Shown piece by piece: positions 37,817 through 48,197 of a DNA stretch of 51,430 bases. The stretch's first letter is position 1, and every line of letters starts with the position of its first letter. Made by a program: the position numbers and the translations under genes. The notes under the pieces were generated by a model. The model was not told where the DNA came from. It did not search any database and was given only the letters and a program-made list of their open reading frames with translations. The stretch is from Laspinema palackyanum D2c (GTDB taxonomy: Bacteria > Cyanobacteriota > Cyanobacteriia > Cyanobacteriales > Laspinemataceae): positions 438,784-490,213 of the forward strand of contig NZ_JAMXFD010000001.1 of assembly GCF_025370875.1 (NCBI RefSeq), given 5' to 3'.

Positions 37817-38362
37817 TCATTCAGCATTCTCCCACTCTGGGGTTAAGCTGCGGAAATTGTATTGTTCTGCACCAGGATGGCATTGGATGCAGGTTTTGAG
37901 GGTTAGGGACTCGGGGAGTTCGACTCTCGGATGGATGGCTTTGAAATAGTTGGAGTCGCGGATGCGGTAGGGGATGGGGGTGTCGGGAGTTTGGAGGCGG
38001 GAGAAAAGTCTCAGGTAATTCCAGAGGACAAGGCGGCCCGGATCGACTATGGGTGGGATTTGGATGCCGTAGTGGTTGGTGTCTTGGATGATGTCCCGCC
38101 AGGTTTCGGTGGGGAAGATGGCTGGAGGGGGGGCGATATGGCAAGTGGCGCAGGTATTGAGGTAGAGTTCTTGTCCAAGTTGCAAGCTTTCGGGGACGGG
38201 GTCTACGGTGGTGATGGGGGGAGGTTCGATCGCCTCGGCGAGTTGCCAGGAGATGACGACACTCCAAAACAGCAGCAATAGAAACAGGACGAAGGGCGAT
38301 CGCACCCCCTGTCGTCGGAAGATTTTTGTTCTTATAAACCTTAATATCATGTTCATCATCAT
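37817..38362 (-). CDS. Diheme cytochrome c (exported)
   Basis: A protein of about 181 residues starting at the first of several clustered ATGs (38362; an earlier TTG at 38371 is possible). A basic N-terminus and hydrophobic stretch (about residues 22-43) ending LAEA form a signal peptide or anchor. Two heme attachment sites follow: CATCH, preceded by the sequence GQELYLNT, and CIQCH, followed by PGAEQYNFRSL. This matches a conserved cyanobacterial diheme cytochrome c family whose role I do not know. Lumenal or periplasmic. It lies 96 bases downstream of moxR in the same direction. Confidence 0.88.
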   Translation of the reverse strand: MMMNMILRFIRTKIFRRQGVRSPFVLFLLLLFWSVVISWQLAEAIEPPPITTVDPVPESLQLGQELYLNTCATCHIAPPPAIFPTETWRDIIQDTNHYGIQIPPIVDPGRLVLWNYLRLFSRLQTPDTPIPYRIRDSNYFKAIHPRVELPESLTLKTCIQCHPGAEQYNFRSLTPEWENAE

Positions 38363-38457
38363 GGAGCGCAAATTGATATCTCAAGCTAGAGGGATGGATG
38401 CTGAAAGCTAACTCAATAGCTTCTGGTACTCAATACTCCATCCCTCCCCTGTACCCG

Positions 38458-39369
38458 TTAAGGAATGGAAACCGATCGCAAGAGTTGCTCCACAATGGTT
38501 TTAGCACGACGTCCTCCCGAAGGAATCAGGCGGTGGCAGAGGACATGAGGCGTTAAAAATTTGACATCATCGGGAACCGCATAATCTCGACCCTCCAGAA
38601 AAGCCAGCGCTTGGGTGGCGCGTTGCAAGGCGACTGCACCCCGGGGACTGACACCGAGGGTAATATCCTCAGACTCTCGGGTAGCGCGAACTAGATTGAC
38701 AATGTATTGCTGCAAGGAGCGATCGACCCGCACCTGAGAACAAAGACGTTGCAGTTCCAGGATTTCATCCAGTTCCAGGCAGGGTTGCAACTCCCGGAAG
38801 TTGGACCCTTTATGTTCCAGGCGCTGCAACATTTGCAGTTCTTCCCCTTCGCTAGGATACCCAATGGAAAAGGACAGGGTAAAGCGGTCCATTTGAGCTT
38901 CCGGTAAGGGAAAGGTTCCTTGATACTCAATGGGGTTCTGAGTCGCAATCACAAAAAAGGGATGGGAAACAGTCCTCGCAACGCCATCGACGGTGACTTG
39001 TTGTTCTTCCATCACCTCTAACAAGGCAGACTGGGTGCGGGGAGTGGCCCGGTTTATTTCATCTGCCAGCAGAATATTGGTAAAGACGGGCCCGGGGAGA
39101 AATTGAAACTCGCCGCTATTGGGATTCCAGATATTAGTCCCGGTGATATCGGTAGGTAAGAGGTCCGGGGTACATTGGATCCGTTTAAAGTCTCCGGCGA
39201 TGGAACGCGCCAGAGATTTGGCAATCAGGGTTTTACCGACGCCGGGGACATCTTCGAGCAAGGCATGGCCCCCGCTGAAGAGGGCCACGAGCACCAGGCG
39301 AATAGCATCGGTTTTGCCGACAATGGTCTGGCTTAGGTTATGGGTTAGTTTTTCTACACGCTCTCTCAT
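38458..39369 (-). CDS. MoxR-type AAA+ ATPase
   Basis: A 303-residue ATPase (chosen start ATG 39369; a TTG 12 codons earlier is less likely). Walker A GVGKT is at residues 43-47 and Walker B LLADEI at 100-105, with sensor-like TQNPIEYQGTFPLPEAQMDRF and the C-terminal lid SPRGAVALQRATQA. MoxR proteins act as chaperones, often with von Willebrand A-domain partners, but no VWA gene is adjacent. Its neighbours are a diheme cytochrome and ribF. The link to the cytochrome is position only. Confidence 0.93.
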   Translation of the reverse strand: MRERVEKLTHNLSQTIVGKTDAIRLVLVALFSGGHALLEDVPGVGKTLIAKSLARSIAGDFKRIQCTPDLLPTDITGTNIWNPNSGEFQFLPGPVFTNILLADEINRATPRTQSALLEVMEEQQVTVDGVARTVSHPFFVIATQNPIEYQGTFPLPEAQMDRFTLSFSIGYPSEGEELQMLQRLEHKGSNFRELQPCLELDEILELQRLCSQVRVDRSLQQYIVNLVRATRESEDITLGVSPRGAVALQRATQALAFLEGRDYAVPDDVKFLTPHVLCHRLIPSGGRRAKTIVEQLLRSVSIP

Positions 39370-39487
39370 AATTCGCTCAATATCACCCAGAGTTAATCTT
39401 GGCAAGCGGGATTGATTTCAGACTCGATGATCGCGCCTTTGAGAACAGATCCCTGTTACCAGCTTACGGTTAAATTGGGTGATACGG

Positions 39488-39515
39488 AATCCGGTACTTG
39501 TATGAGTACCGGATT
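39488..39515. other. Intergenic hairpin between moxR and ribF
   Basis: Eleven-base perfect arms AATCCGGTACT / AGTACCGGATT with a six-base loop. It lies just past the ribF stop, without a T tract. Confidence 0.6.
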
Positions 39516-39530
39516 TGGTATGAAACGGGA

Positions 39531-40568
39531 TTACTCTTGGGGGCTTAACAGGGTTCGGGCGGTGTCGCAGTCGGTTTGGATTTGCGCTTTGAGTTGGTCT
39601 AGGGAGTCAAATTTTTGTTGGGGACGCAAAAAATGCTCTAGGTGCAATGTCAAGGTTTGTCCATATAAATCCCCGGACCAGTCTAAGAGATGGACTTCGA
39701 CAGTGGGGGTGGCGATCGCATCGACGGTGGGACGAGTCCCAATATTCAGGGCCCCCATCGCCGCCTTTTCTTCCCCGAGGCTGGATACACCATAAACCCG
39801 CACGGCATAGACCCCGTGGCGGGGGAGAAATTTTTCTGGGGGAAGTTGGAGGTTAGCGGTGGGAAATCCAATGGTGCGGCCAATCTGCTTGCCTTGCACC
39901 ACCTCTCCAATCAGGCTGTAGGGTCGTCCCAGAATGGAGTTGGCTTGTCTGAGGTTGCCTTGGAGGAGGGCTTCGCGAATGGCCGAACTACTAATCCGAT
40001 CGCCGTTGGCCGTTTTTAAGGGAACGAGGTGAACTTTGACCCCGTAACGAGCGGCGATCGCCTTGAGTTCAGTCACCGTGCCTGAGCGTTGCCGCCCAAA
40101 ACAAAAATCTTGCCCCACACTAATCTGTTGAGCGTTGAGCTGTCCTACCAGAATCTCTTCCACGAAGGCTTCTGGGGTCATATTGGCTAAATCCTGGTCA
40201 AAGGGCAGCAAAACGAGTTGTTGAACCCCGATCGCTTCTAAATATTTAACCTTTTCACTCAGGGGGGTTAACAGAGTCCTCCGTTGCCCGGAAAAAAATT
40301 CCTGGGGATGGGGATTAAAGGTAACGAGGGTGGGGTACGGTTCTAAACTTGTTTCCGAGGCATCATCGAGGGATGCCTTGGGATTGGGGGGAGAATTTTC
40401 CCCATAGCTTTCTGCCGTCAGAGGAGGGACAGAAAGCGGCTGACGGCGCAAGGACGGACTTAAAATAGGCTGCATGACCTGTCTGTGTCCCTGATGAATG
40501 CCATCAAAATTTCCCAGGGCAACAGAGGCGGGAGTCAGAGCCGTTGTTAGAGAAGAGGTAATCCACAC
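39531..40568 (-). CDS. ribF: Bifunctional riboflavin kinase / FAD synthetase
   Basis: A 345-residue enzyme that phosphorylates riboflavin to FMN and adenylates FMN to FAD. N-terminal nucleotidyltransferase: GNFDGIHQGH at residues 19-28, then TLVTFNPHPQEFF and SSAIREALLQG. C-terminal flavokinase: GRTIGFPTANLQLP. A 50-residue Pro/Ser-rich insert sits between the first two blocks; my recollection is that cyanobacterial RibF proteins have such an insert. GTG start at 40568. The protein is complete. Confidence 0.95.
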   Translation of the reverse strand: MWITSSLTTALTPASVALGNFDGIHQGHRQVMQPILSPSLRRQPLSVPPLTAESYGENSPPNPKASLDDASETSLEPYPTLVTFNPHPQEFFSGQRRTLLTPLSEKVKYLEAIGVQQLVLLPFDQDLANMTPEAFVEEILVGQLNAQQISVGQDFCFGRQRSGTVTELKAIAARYGVKVHLVPLKTANGDRISSSAIREALLQGNLRQANSILGRPYSLIGEVVQGKQIGRTIGFPTANLQLPPEKFLPRHGVYAVRVYGVSSLGEEKAAMGALNIGTRPTVDAIATPTVEVHLLDWSGDLYGQTLTLHLEHFLRPQQKFDSLDQLKAQIQTDCDTARTLLSPQE

Positions 40569-40768
40569 AGTTTACATTTTGACACATAAATGGAAACTCC
40601 CCAAACTGTACCCAAAATTTCTCCCGTGAAAAGGGTGCGGATTTTGAAAATTCTGTGGGGCGATCGCCCGTAAAATCGGGTGATGCTTCAGCAGCGACTG
40701 GACCATTCCATCTCTACCTCAGTGATGTTGAAGCCTCACCCGTTTGAGTTTAGACTGACCTGTGTAGA

Positions 40769-41671
40769 TTAGACCGAGGCTTTGGCCTGTTGCGGTTCAT
40801 GAACCGCTGGTTCTTCCCCGGGGGTAATTAACTGGACTGAGAGTCCCTCCCTTGCCATCAGGGAATTCGGAAACTGTTGAGCCGCTTGCTCACCGATCCG
40901 ATCTAGGAAATCATCATTATGCAGGGGGTCATGATGGAAAATCACCAGTCTTTTCACGTTGGCTGCCTTAGCAACTTTGACCGCTTCCTGCCAGGTGGAA
41001 TGTCCCCAACCGACTTTACTGGAGGTGGGGGAGTTGTACTCATCATCGGTATAGGTCGCATCGTAAATCATCACATCAGCATCGCGAGCTAACCAGAGGA
41101 CATTTTCATCGAGGCGATCGGGAAAATGTTCTGTATCCGTAATGTAAGCCGCGACATACCCGCGCCAACTTACCCGATAGCCGACTGCCTCTCCGGGATG
41201 ATTCAGGAGGGCATTTTCAACCTTGACCTCTCCAATTTGCACGACTTGGCCGATTTGGATATCGTGAAATTCTAGTTGAGCACCCATAATCTGCAACGGC
41301 ACCGGAAAATTTGGGTGCAACATTTGATCGTTGAGGCGTTGCTCGATGGTGGCTCCATTAGGCGCGACTGCTCCATGAATACGGAACCGATTGTTTTTAA
41401 TAAAAGCGGGTACAAAAAAAGGAAACCCCTGGATATGATCCCAGTGGGAGTGCGTGAAGAACATTGAAGCTTTGACCGGCATCTGTGATAGCAGGGATAG
41501 TCCTAGAACCCTTAAGCCCGTCCCTCCATCAAAAATTAGGCGCTCACCACCCACTCGCATCTCAATGCAGGGTGTATTACCACCGTACCGAACGGTTTCG
41601 GACCCGGGACAGGCTATGCTCCCTCGCACGCCCCAGAAGTGAACTGTGAATTGGTTTTGCATCTCTTGCAT
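40769..41671 (-). CDS. MBL-fold metallo-hydrolase, phosphodiesterase-like
   Basis: A 300-residue metallo-beta-lactamase-fold protein. The metal motif is HSHWDH at 74-79, with the further ligands ALLNHPG, ITDTEH and a late FHHDP (PhnP / RNase Z-like arrangement). FWGVRGSIACPGSETVRYGG at the start is characteristic of a bacterial MBL subgroup annotated as cyclic phosphodiesterase-like. The substrate is uncertain. It ends in an Ala/Gln-rich tail. Monocistronic in appearance. Confidence 0.88.
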   Translation of the reverse strand: MQEMQNQFTVHFWGVRGSIACPGSETVRYGGNTPCIEMRVGGERLIFDGGTGLRVLGLSLLSQMPVKASMFFTHSHWDHIQGFPFFVPAFIKNNRFRIHGAVAPNGATIEQRLNDQMLHPNFPVPLQIMGAQLEFHDIQIGQVVQIGEVKVENALLNHPGEAVGYRVSWRGYVAAYITDTEHFPDRLDENVLWLARDADVMIYDATYTDDEYNSPTSSKVGWGHSTWQEAVKVAKAANVKRLVIFHHDPLHNDDFLDRIGEQAAQQFPNSLMAREGLSVQLITPGEEPAVHEPQQAKASV

Positions 41672-43558
41672 GGGTGTATTTCGGTTGTAGTCGCAATGGG
41701 GTCTATCAGTCAGGTTGTACGTTTGACGCTAAATCTCTAAGAAGGAGAAAATAGAGATAACTATATTCAAAGTTAACCAGGTTTTAGAAACTTATGGCAG
41801 CATTCTCCTGTTATACCCGAAAAAGCGGAAATTCGGATGAAGGTCACAAACTTATTTAACAATTTCAAACTCCTTGGGTTCTAAGGATTGACTGGGGTGG
41901 GGTTCTCTGGCTTCTGTGAGTGAGTTTTCACTCCGTAGAAACCCGGATTGGGGTAGCTCATGCGATCGCAATTTGCCTTCGGTGGAAGGGTCTTGCTGTT
42001 GCAGTCTTTGAATCGGTGGGCGATTGACTGTCGGGGTGATAAGTTCAATCCCTGATCACGCCTGGTGCTTCACCAACGACAGAGGACGGAGCATTTTGAG
42101 GTCTGATTTCCCACTCACCCTATTTACCCTGAAAGGATTGAATGTTCACAGTTACGCCGGATTTCGGTTTGGGGCGGCGATCGCCATCTTTCTTTGAGGC
42201 CCTAGGGGAGATTTCACCTCACCTGGGCTGACCCCAAAGGGTTCTGAACCCTCCCCCTGCGCTGATACTGCCCTCCCTATTCCTGACAAGGGTCCCAGGA
42301 GGCCAGGATTCTGCTCTAGCTGGGGTCAAACCGGGCCCATTTGAGCAACCCCCTATCCCCTGGGGTAGCTCACTCCCGGTGGGAACGGGTAAATCGCCCC
42401 CTGTTCCTGATGAGAATTGAGTCCTAGGGTGGGGACCTGATGCCCGAGGGCGTCTAAGGCTATCCCTGTGCCTTGCTTTCCCTTATTTCTACTCTCATTC
42501 TACTCTAACAAGATTGATAAACAAAGACTTAGATTAATTGTAAATATTTTGTGTTTTGAATCGGTGTCCCCTTGAGTTGCTCGACTTAAACCCCTTTTGC
42601 TGTTTGAGATTTTTTAGGTCAGTAAGTGGTGGCACTTGTTAATAAAAATTGGCCAGGGAGCTTTGAATCCATCCTGCTGTGCCTTGTTTAATCCGGGTTT
42701 GATTCCTGGGTGCCTTGAGCTTACCCTGTGATGATCCCATCTGGCCCCGACATTCATTCTATCAAATGACTGGCCTGAGTCCGGTCTCCCGGCCCTGATC
42801 GTTGAATCGCATTGTCTTTGAACTTTATTATAGAGCAGGTTGAACTCAGACTGGGGTCGAGGGTGAAGTTTAATTAACGAAGGAACCCGAACTCAATTGG
42901 GGGGAGATTGTCCGGATTTTTCTAAAATTTAACGATTAAATTAGCTTGAAAATAAGCTATTATAAAAATAGCCCGCCTGATTTCTTCCTTTCTACCTTCG
43001 GTGAGTGGCGATGAACGAAATTGCAGAATCGATGAAAGCTCAAACCGTCATAACCGACTGCGATCGCCCCGAAGGACTGGGGAATCCGTCCCCATCCCTA
43101 GAATTCCCTCAGAATCCAGCCTAGCTAGAACGCTCAGCCCGGATTGGGGGAAAGCGGTGGCAATCTGACCCGATCTGGCTGAATTCAACAAAAACTCCCC
43201 CCTTAATCTTCAGCGAACTTTTAACGGAAACGCCAACAGAATCGGGACGCCGGGATACTGCCGTTTTTGCACGTTACCCAACCCGTCCTCATCCCCAGAG
43301 GACTTATCCATTTGGGGAGAGCAAACCCTGAATGTAGAGGCGATTCCTTTGCTCGCCTCTACATTTAGCTTGAATTTTCAAAATCTGCGTAAGTCCTGCC
43401 CAGACATCGCCCCTACCTTTCAGGTGGATGGGGAAAATATCCCGCAATCCTGCCATTGTTCCAAAAAACCCCAGTCAAAAGCGTTCCAGGGTCTTGGGAA
43501 AATGAGAAAATAGTAACAAAAGTTAAAATTTCCGACATTTTCACCGCATCGTGATTCC
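41672..43558. other. Long gene-poor region ahead of the ClC gene
   Basis: Almost 1.9 kb without a convincing gene. The longest reasonable short frame is 43011-43124 (37 codons, starting MNEIAESMKA), which has no support. No tRNA-like fold was recognised. There are AT-rich segments at 42510-42560 and 42920-42970, and a hairpin element at 43331 (listed separately). It may contain decayed genes or untranslated RNA. The promoter of the MBL gene lies at the left end. Confidence 0.4.
43331..43397. repeat. Hairpin-plus-tail element, copy 1 (ahead of ClC)
   Basis: A 13-base perfect stem AATGTAGAGGCGA / TCGCCTCTACATT with a nine-base loop, then the tail GATTTTCAAAATYTGCGTMA-type sequence. A similar element lies at 45541. 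Compared with copy 2 the stem arms differ in step. Confidence 0.8.
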
Positions 43559-45484
43559 ATGACAGCCCTCCCTCCCCCCGACCTGTTACTTCCTGGGCAA
43601 GCCCCTCCTGCCCCTTCCAAGTCCTCCCTAACGAGTTTTCTGAACCGATTGCAGCCCACCCCAGAAACGGTTGTGCTTCTGCTGGCTGTCTTCATTGGCA
43701 GTAGCACCGGGATGGGAATCGTCACCTTTCATTACCTAATTCACCTCATCCATACCCTGATGCTGGAGGATGTCATGGGCATCATTTCCCCAGGCGGACC
43801 TTGGACCTTGGCTTGTATTCCGGCCCTGGGGGGAGCCGTGGTGGGGTTGATGCGCTGGCATCGGCCCGATTTTGGTCCAGGCATTTCGGCATTAATTGCG
43901 GCAACTCAGGGCCTGCGGGAACTGCTGCCCCTGAGACCTGTTACGAAAATGGTAGCAGCGTCGGTTTCTTTGGGGACTGGGGCTTCTTTAGGGCCGGAAG
44001 GTCCCAGCGTGGAAATTGGGGCGAATTTTGGGATGCTGTTGGGGGAAGTGCTGCAAGTCTCGCGAGAACGCCAGCGTTTACTCTTGGGTGCCGGTGCCGC
44101 AGCTGGGTTGGCAGCGGGATTTAATGCCCCGATCGCCGGAGTGTTTTTTGCCTTGGAGGTGGTCCTGGGAACCACGTTTGCCACTTCGGCAGTGAGTGTC
44201 GTCTTGCTGGCGGCAGTGGTAGCAGCGTTAATTGCTCAAATTGGCTTGGGTTCTCAACCGGCTTTTACCCTGCCGATGTATGACGTGCGCTCTCCCTTGG
44301 AACTCCCTCTGTATTTAGGCTTGGGTTTATTGGCCGCAGGAGTCTCGATCGCCTTTACAGAAACCATTCAATTCGCCCGTCACTGCTTTCGAGGAGAGGT
44401 GCCGCTAGTGAGATGGCTGGGTCGAATTCCCCGCCCGATTCATCCGGCGATCGGTGGAGTTGCGGTGGGGTTGGTGGCGCTGCAATGGCCCCAAATCTTG
44501 GGCATTGGCTATGAAACGGTAGAGGCAATGCTTCAGGATGTGGAGTTTTCCCTGCCGTTGTTAATCGCCCTGCTGGTGGTCAAGTTGGGGATAACAGCGT
44601 TCTGTCAAGGGAGTGGGTTGGTGGGTGGGGTATTTGCTCCCGCGATGTTCCTGGGGGCTTCCTTGGGTTCAGCTTATGGGAAAGTTTTAGCCGCCAATTT
44701 ACCGGCGATCGCCCCTCATATAGCCGCCCCTCCTGCCTATGCAATGGTGGGAATGGCTGCGGTATTGGCGGGAACGGCTAAAGCACCCCTGACGGCTATT
44801 TTATTGCTGTTTGAACTCACAAGGGATTATCGGATTGTGCTGCCTTTGATGGCGGCAGTGGGTTTGGCCGCTTGGTTAGTGGAAGGGTCAAAGGTTCGCA
44901 ATGATTCGGAGTTGAATCCAGAACAGATGGGGTTTAATGTTGCGCCCGATCGCAATCTGGAGATTTTACAGCAAATGTCTGTGGCGAAGGCGATGCATGA
45001 GTCTTGGGTGATGTTGAAGGATACTCAGTCGGTGTTGGAGGCGGGGTTAGCTTTGACTCAGGGGAGGTCTTACAGTGCTTTGGTGTTTGATTCGAGCGAT
45101 CGCCTGATAGGAATTGTTAGTTTACAGGATATTGAACGGGCGATCGCCTTGGGAGAACGACCGGGAAGTACCCGGGTAGAATCGGACTCAGGGGCGGTGC
45201 CTTGGACTGAACAGGCGATCGCCGAGATTTGTACCCTAGAAGTTTTGTATGCCTATCCCGATGAGTTGCTGAGTGAAGCGTTAGACCGCATGGCGGCCCG
45301 AGGATTGCGGCAATTACCTGTGGTAGACCCGGATGATCCGCATCGGGTTTTAGGGTTGCTCGATCGCGAGGGGATTTCTTTAGCTTGCAATGTTGCCACG
45401 GTTTCTGTGGCGTTGGCACCTTATGTCCTGTTGGCCAATGCTGCACCCTCTCTGGAGTTAGCCGAAGGCGATCGGGCGGCTTAG
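43559..45484 (+). CDS. ClC-type chloride channel / transporter with CBS pair
   Basis: A 641-residue membrane protein. The ClC core (about residues 40-440) has the filter motif SLGPEGPSVEIG with the gating-type Glu147, the FGPGIS loop (GSGIP-like) near residue 104, and the second selectivity block GVFAPAMFLGASLG. It has the usual roughly ten or more hydrophobic helices. A cytosolic tail carries two CBS domains at about 473-530 and 556-606, which commonly sense adenine nucleotides. Gating glutamate present means it could be channel or H+/Cl- exchanger; the sequence alone does not settle which. It is flanked on both sides by the hairpin-tail element. Confidence 0.95.
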   Translation: MTALPPPDLLLPGQAPPAPSKSSLTSFLNRLQPTPETVVLLLAVFIGSSTGMGIVTFHYLIHLIHTLMLEDVMGIISPGGPWTLACIPALGGAVVGLMRWHRPDFGPGISALIAATQGLRELLPLRPVTKMVAASVSLGTGASLGPEGPSVEIGANFGMLLGEVLQVSRERQRLLLGAGAAAGLAAGFNAPIAGVFFALEVVLGTTFATSAVSVVLLAAVVAALIAQIGLGSQPAFTLPMYDVRSPLELPLYLGLGLLAAGVSIAFTETIQFARHCFRGEVPLVRWLGRIPRPIHPAIGGVAVGLVALQWPQILGIGYETVEAMLQDVEFSLPLLIALLVVKLGITAFCQGSGLVGGVFAPAMFLGASLGSAYGKVLAANLPAIAPHIAAPPAYAMVGMAAVLAGTAKAPLTAILLLFELTRDYRIVLPLMAAVGLAAWLVEGSKVRNDSELNPEQMGFNVAPDRNLEILQQMSVAKAMHESWVMLKDTQSVLEAGLALTQGRSYSALVFDSSDRLIGIVSLQDIERAIALGERPGSTRVESDSGAVPWTEQAIAEICTLEVLYAYPDELLSEALDRMAARGLRQLPVVDPDDPHRVLGLLDREGISLACNVATVSVALAPYVLLANAAPSLELAEGDRAA

Positions 45485-45540
45485 AGAATTCCACCTCATC
45501 CAATTTTCCATAGGACTGATGCAATCTTTAAAGTTAACCC

Positions 45541-45617
45541 CTAAATGCGGTAAAGGCGATTCGCTTTCTCGCCTCTACCGCATTTAGCGTCGATTTTCAA
45601 AATTTGCGTCAGTCATG
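45541..45617. repeat. Hairpin-plus-tail element, copy 2 (after ClC)
   Basis: Arms CTAAATGCGGTAAAGGCGA and TCGCCTCTACCGCATTTAG form a 19-base stem with a single mismatch, then the tail ATTTTCAAAATTTGCGTCAG. Same orientation as copy 1 and about 57 bases past the ClC stop, so it may also serve as its terminator. Confidence 0.8.
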
Positions 45618-46753
45618 AACGTGCGATCATCCCCTGGGATTTGCCTTGTTTGGGGTTGGGTTATTGATTTCTAATCGCGGTTGTAGGGGGATTAACGGTT
45701 TTTAAATTTGGGTTAGAGTTGCGGTTGATGTGGCGCTGGCGAGGAAAGATTGTTGGGGGTTGTGACCCATCAGGAGAGTCTTGCAATGGTCCTGAACCTG
45801 CGATCGGTGTGGATCATCAATTTTTCTCAACCCTTTTGTTGAAGGCGCTCTATATATGTCAGGTAGCGATCGCGACCATTGCTCAGATTAGTAGCCTGAA
45901 TGGAGAGGGAGAGGGGTTGGTGAATCCTCAAGAAATCCCCCTATAGGGGAATAGACGGTCAGGGTGGGAAGGGTAATATTTATGTTGCGGGATCCCCCCG
46001 ATGCGGGAGAGTACAGGGGAGGGAATCGGCTGATGCAATCCGATTATTCGCGATCGCCTGATTTGAATTAACTGACAAAAGAGAATGGTAATTCCGTCCT
46101 TATCCTTGTTTGGCAATGGAACTCCAGGGATTTTTTCAGAAACCCCAATAGTTTTTGAGGGATTTATGGGGGTTTCCTCGGATCCTTTGCTTGCGATTGG
46201 AGGATAGACTGAGGGAACGAAGCGGGTTAAAAATTGATGAATAGATTTACGGGGTGGTCCGGGTCAGGATGAGATGAGATCGCCGAACAAGGGATTTTTT
46301 GCAGTGGCGATCGGCAAGCCGACCTGTTCATCTCCAGGTCAATGGATGACCCGGGAACTGATAGATTCACCTCCAATCCAACACCCACCCCAACGATTCT
46401 TCCCTTGGGGGTGATCAGATTGAAAGCCAGGGTCCGGTTATGACAGGACGGAAAGCCAAATTAGAACCGTGAATCCACTGAGATTGCTGGTGACAGCACT
46501 GAGGGTATTGAATTAGTTTGCTCTGGACTTCAGGAGGCATTAACCACTCACGGCTGAACTCTTCAGAACTAGATGCGGCAAGGATTTTGGCACTTGCCGC
46601 CGCTCCAAACCAAGCGTCAGAATTACTCAAAAGACTAGGTAAGGGTTGGGATACAACCCTCTTTGTCCTCTACCCGATGAGTCGGCTTTCTGTCGCTGGT
46701 TTAACTGCGGCGACCTGATTGGCAGTAGCCGTTACAGAATCGCCGTCTGGAAC
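45618..46753. other. Gene-poor region, one weak minus-strand frame
   Basis: About 1.1 kb. A frame on the minus strand, 46415-46630 (71 codons, TTG start; SNSDAWFGAAASAKILAASS as the opening), has reasonably natural composition but no family that I recognise and no clear start or ribosome site. It could be a remnant or a small gene downstream of cyAbrB. Nothing else convincing, and no tRNA was recognised. Confidence 0.4.
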
Positions 46754-47143
46754 TCATTCGTCGTCAGAATCTTTATCGATTTGGCGCAGGTGAATGTGTT
46801 TGCGTCCTAGGGAAATTTCAAATTCATCACCGGGATTGAGATCCATTTGCTTGGTGTAAGCCGATCCGATCAGTAAGTTGCCATTTGACTGGACGCTAAT
46901 CCGATAGCTGGCGCTACGTCCGCCACGACCTTGACCATTTTGCTTGCCATCGAGTTCAATACCCTCAGCATCAATCAGGGCATTGAGGAATTTCATCATA
47001 TTGACGCGCTCTACCCCATTTTTTGTAACGGTGTAGTAGCCGCACTCTCTGGCTTTTTCTTCTTTGCTGAGGTTCTCTAGATCTTTGACTTTCTGGAGAA
47101 GATCTTCACCAACTAGGGGTTCCATCTTTTTCTTTTTACTCAT
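46754..47143 (-). CDS. cyAbrB-type transcriptional regulator (cyAbrB2-like)
   Basis: A 129-residue cyanobacteria-specific AbrB-family DNA-binding protein. The core is GYYTVTKNGVERVNMMKFLN, then GRGGRSASYRISVQSNGN, LLIGSAYTKQMDL and a C-terminal AbrB-type GDEFEISLGRKHIHLRQID. The KNGVERVN and YRISVQSNGNLLIG forms resemble cyAbrB2 (Sll0822 group) more than cyAbrB1, by recollection. Members regulate carbon and nitrogen balance genes. The start is the first ATG, giving a Lys-rich N-terminus. It has no close operon partner. Confidence 0.9.
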   Translation of the reverse strand: MSKKKKMEPLVGEDLLQKVKDLENLSKEEKARECGYYTVTKNGVERVNMMKFLNALIDAEGIELDGKQNGQGRGGRSASYRISVQSNGNLLIGSAYTKQMDLNPGDEFEISLGRKHIHLRQIDKDSDDE

Positions 47144-48197
47144 TGACTTACAACGACCGCCATGAACAATAGGTCTAACGAGTTCTATTTTAGCCGAGTG
47201 TTGCTAAAAATTAGAACTTTTTTTTCGGGCAGTCAGATTATTAAACTATATTACACGAATCTGATTGGATAGTCACTGGATTTTCACCCTATCTGTGGCA
47301 TCAGGAATGGTGAAGGCTTCACGGGAATCGGCAAACGTGAGTGATAGCTAGGGGTGGACTGATAAGAGGTACTGCCCGGTCCAAGTCGAATTGACCCTAA
47401 CCTATCTGAGGATAGAAAGGGAACAGGGGTGAATGGTGGTCTAAAGATGGGGAGGATAAACGAGCGGATCTCCGGTTAAGGAAGGTAATGGTCTCGAATC
47501 GAGTTGTTCAACGGCAGATGAAAGAAGCGCCATTGATTGAAGAAGGGGTTAACATCGGTCAGTTATCCCGGAAATAGCCACTGTGCTAATTGAGTTGGGA
47601 CTTGAAGCGCTCAGGAAGAGAATGGGTAGGAACACAGAGAGTTAGAGGGACATGATGAGGCGTTAAAGGGTTACGTTTAAAAGCTTGAGTCGGGTTGCAC
47701 TCCTGTTGACAAGGGGGGGTTTGTAATGGGGCTGATGTCATCTTATGCCAATCAGAATCAATTGAGAAAGGGTTGGGTTAACCCGAGGCGGATTTTGTTT
47801 GTAAAGGTTGCTTCTAGTGAAGAGAAAACAAGTCAGTATCCTTCATCGGAGTCTTGACGGTATCGCTTTGTTACTATATAGACGAAATAGAAGGCAAGGG
47901 CTATAAATCCCGGAGGGACAGGGGTCCCCGGATGAGGGGAATGGATAAATTGGGTGGGTTCCGTCCCATAAAATGAGGGATAAAGCACAGGTATCTGCTT
48001 CAGGGAGAGAACATTCAAGGCAAGCAAGGGTGGATACTCTATCAAAGATGAGATCGCATTGCGGCTTGGAAAATTTGAGGGGTATGAGGAAGGAAAGCAT
48101 CCAACGAAGGGAGCAGAATATTTTCAATATAAATCCCTCTTCCGGTTGAAAAGGGTTATAACCAAGTTTTGATGCAGTATCAGATTCTATTTAAGGG
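47144..48197. other. Gene-poor region ahead of the Rrf2 gene
   Basis: About 1.05 kb. One short plus-strand frame, 47726-47857 (43 codons, MGLMSSYANQ), has no support. Weak B12-riboswitch-like fragments near 47570-47620 do not hold up (see rejected items). No clear repeat or RNA gene was seen. It must contain the promoters of cyAbrB2 and of the Rrf2 regulator. Confidence 0.4.

Noticed and set aside
45719-45946. 75-codon plus-strand frame after the ClC gene
   Set aside because: TTG start and no codon or motif support; composition changes midway as in non-coding DNA.
47570-47640. B12-riboswitch-like fragments (GCCACTG, GGGA, CTCAGGA in order)
   Set aside because: The B12 box and the upstream CGCAACTG-type elements are missing and no conserved pairing could be drawn, and the Rrf2 gene lies between it and cobD.
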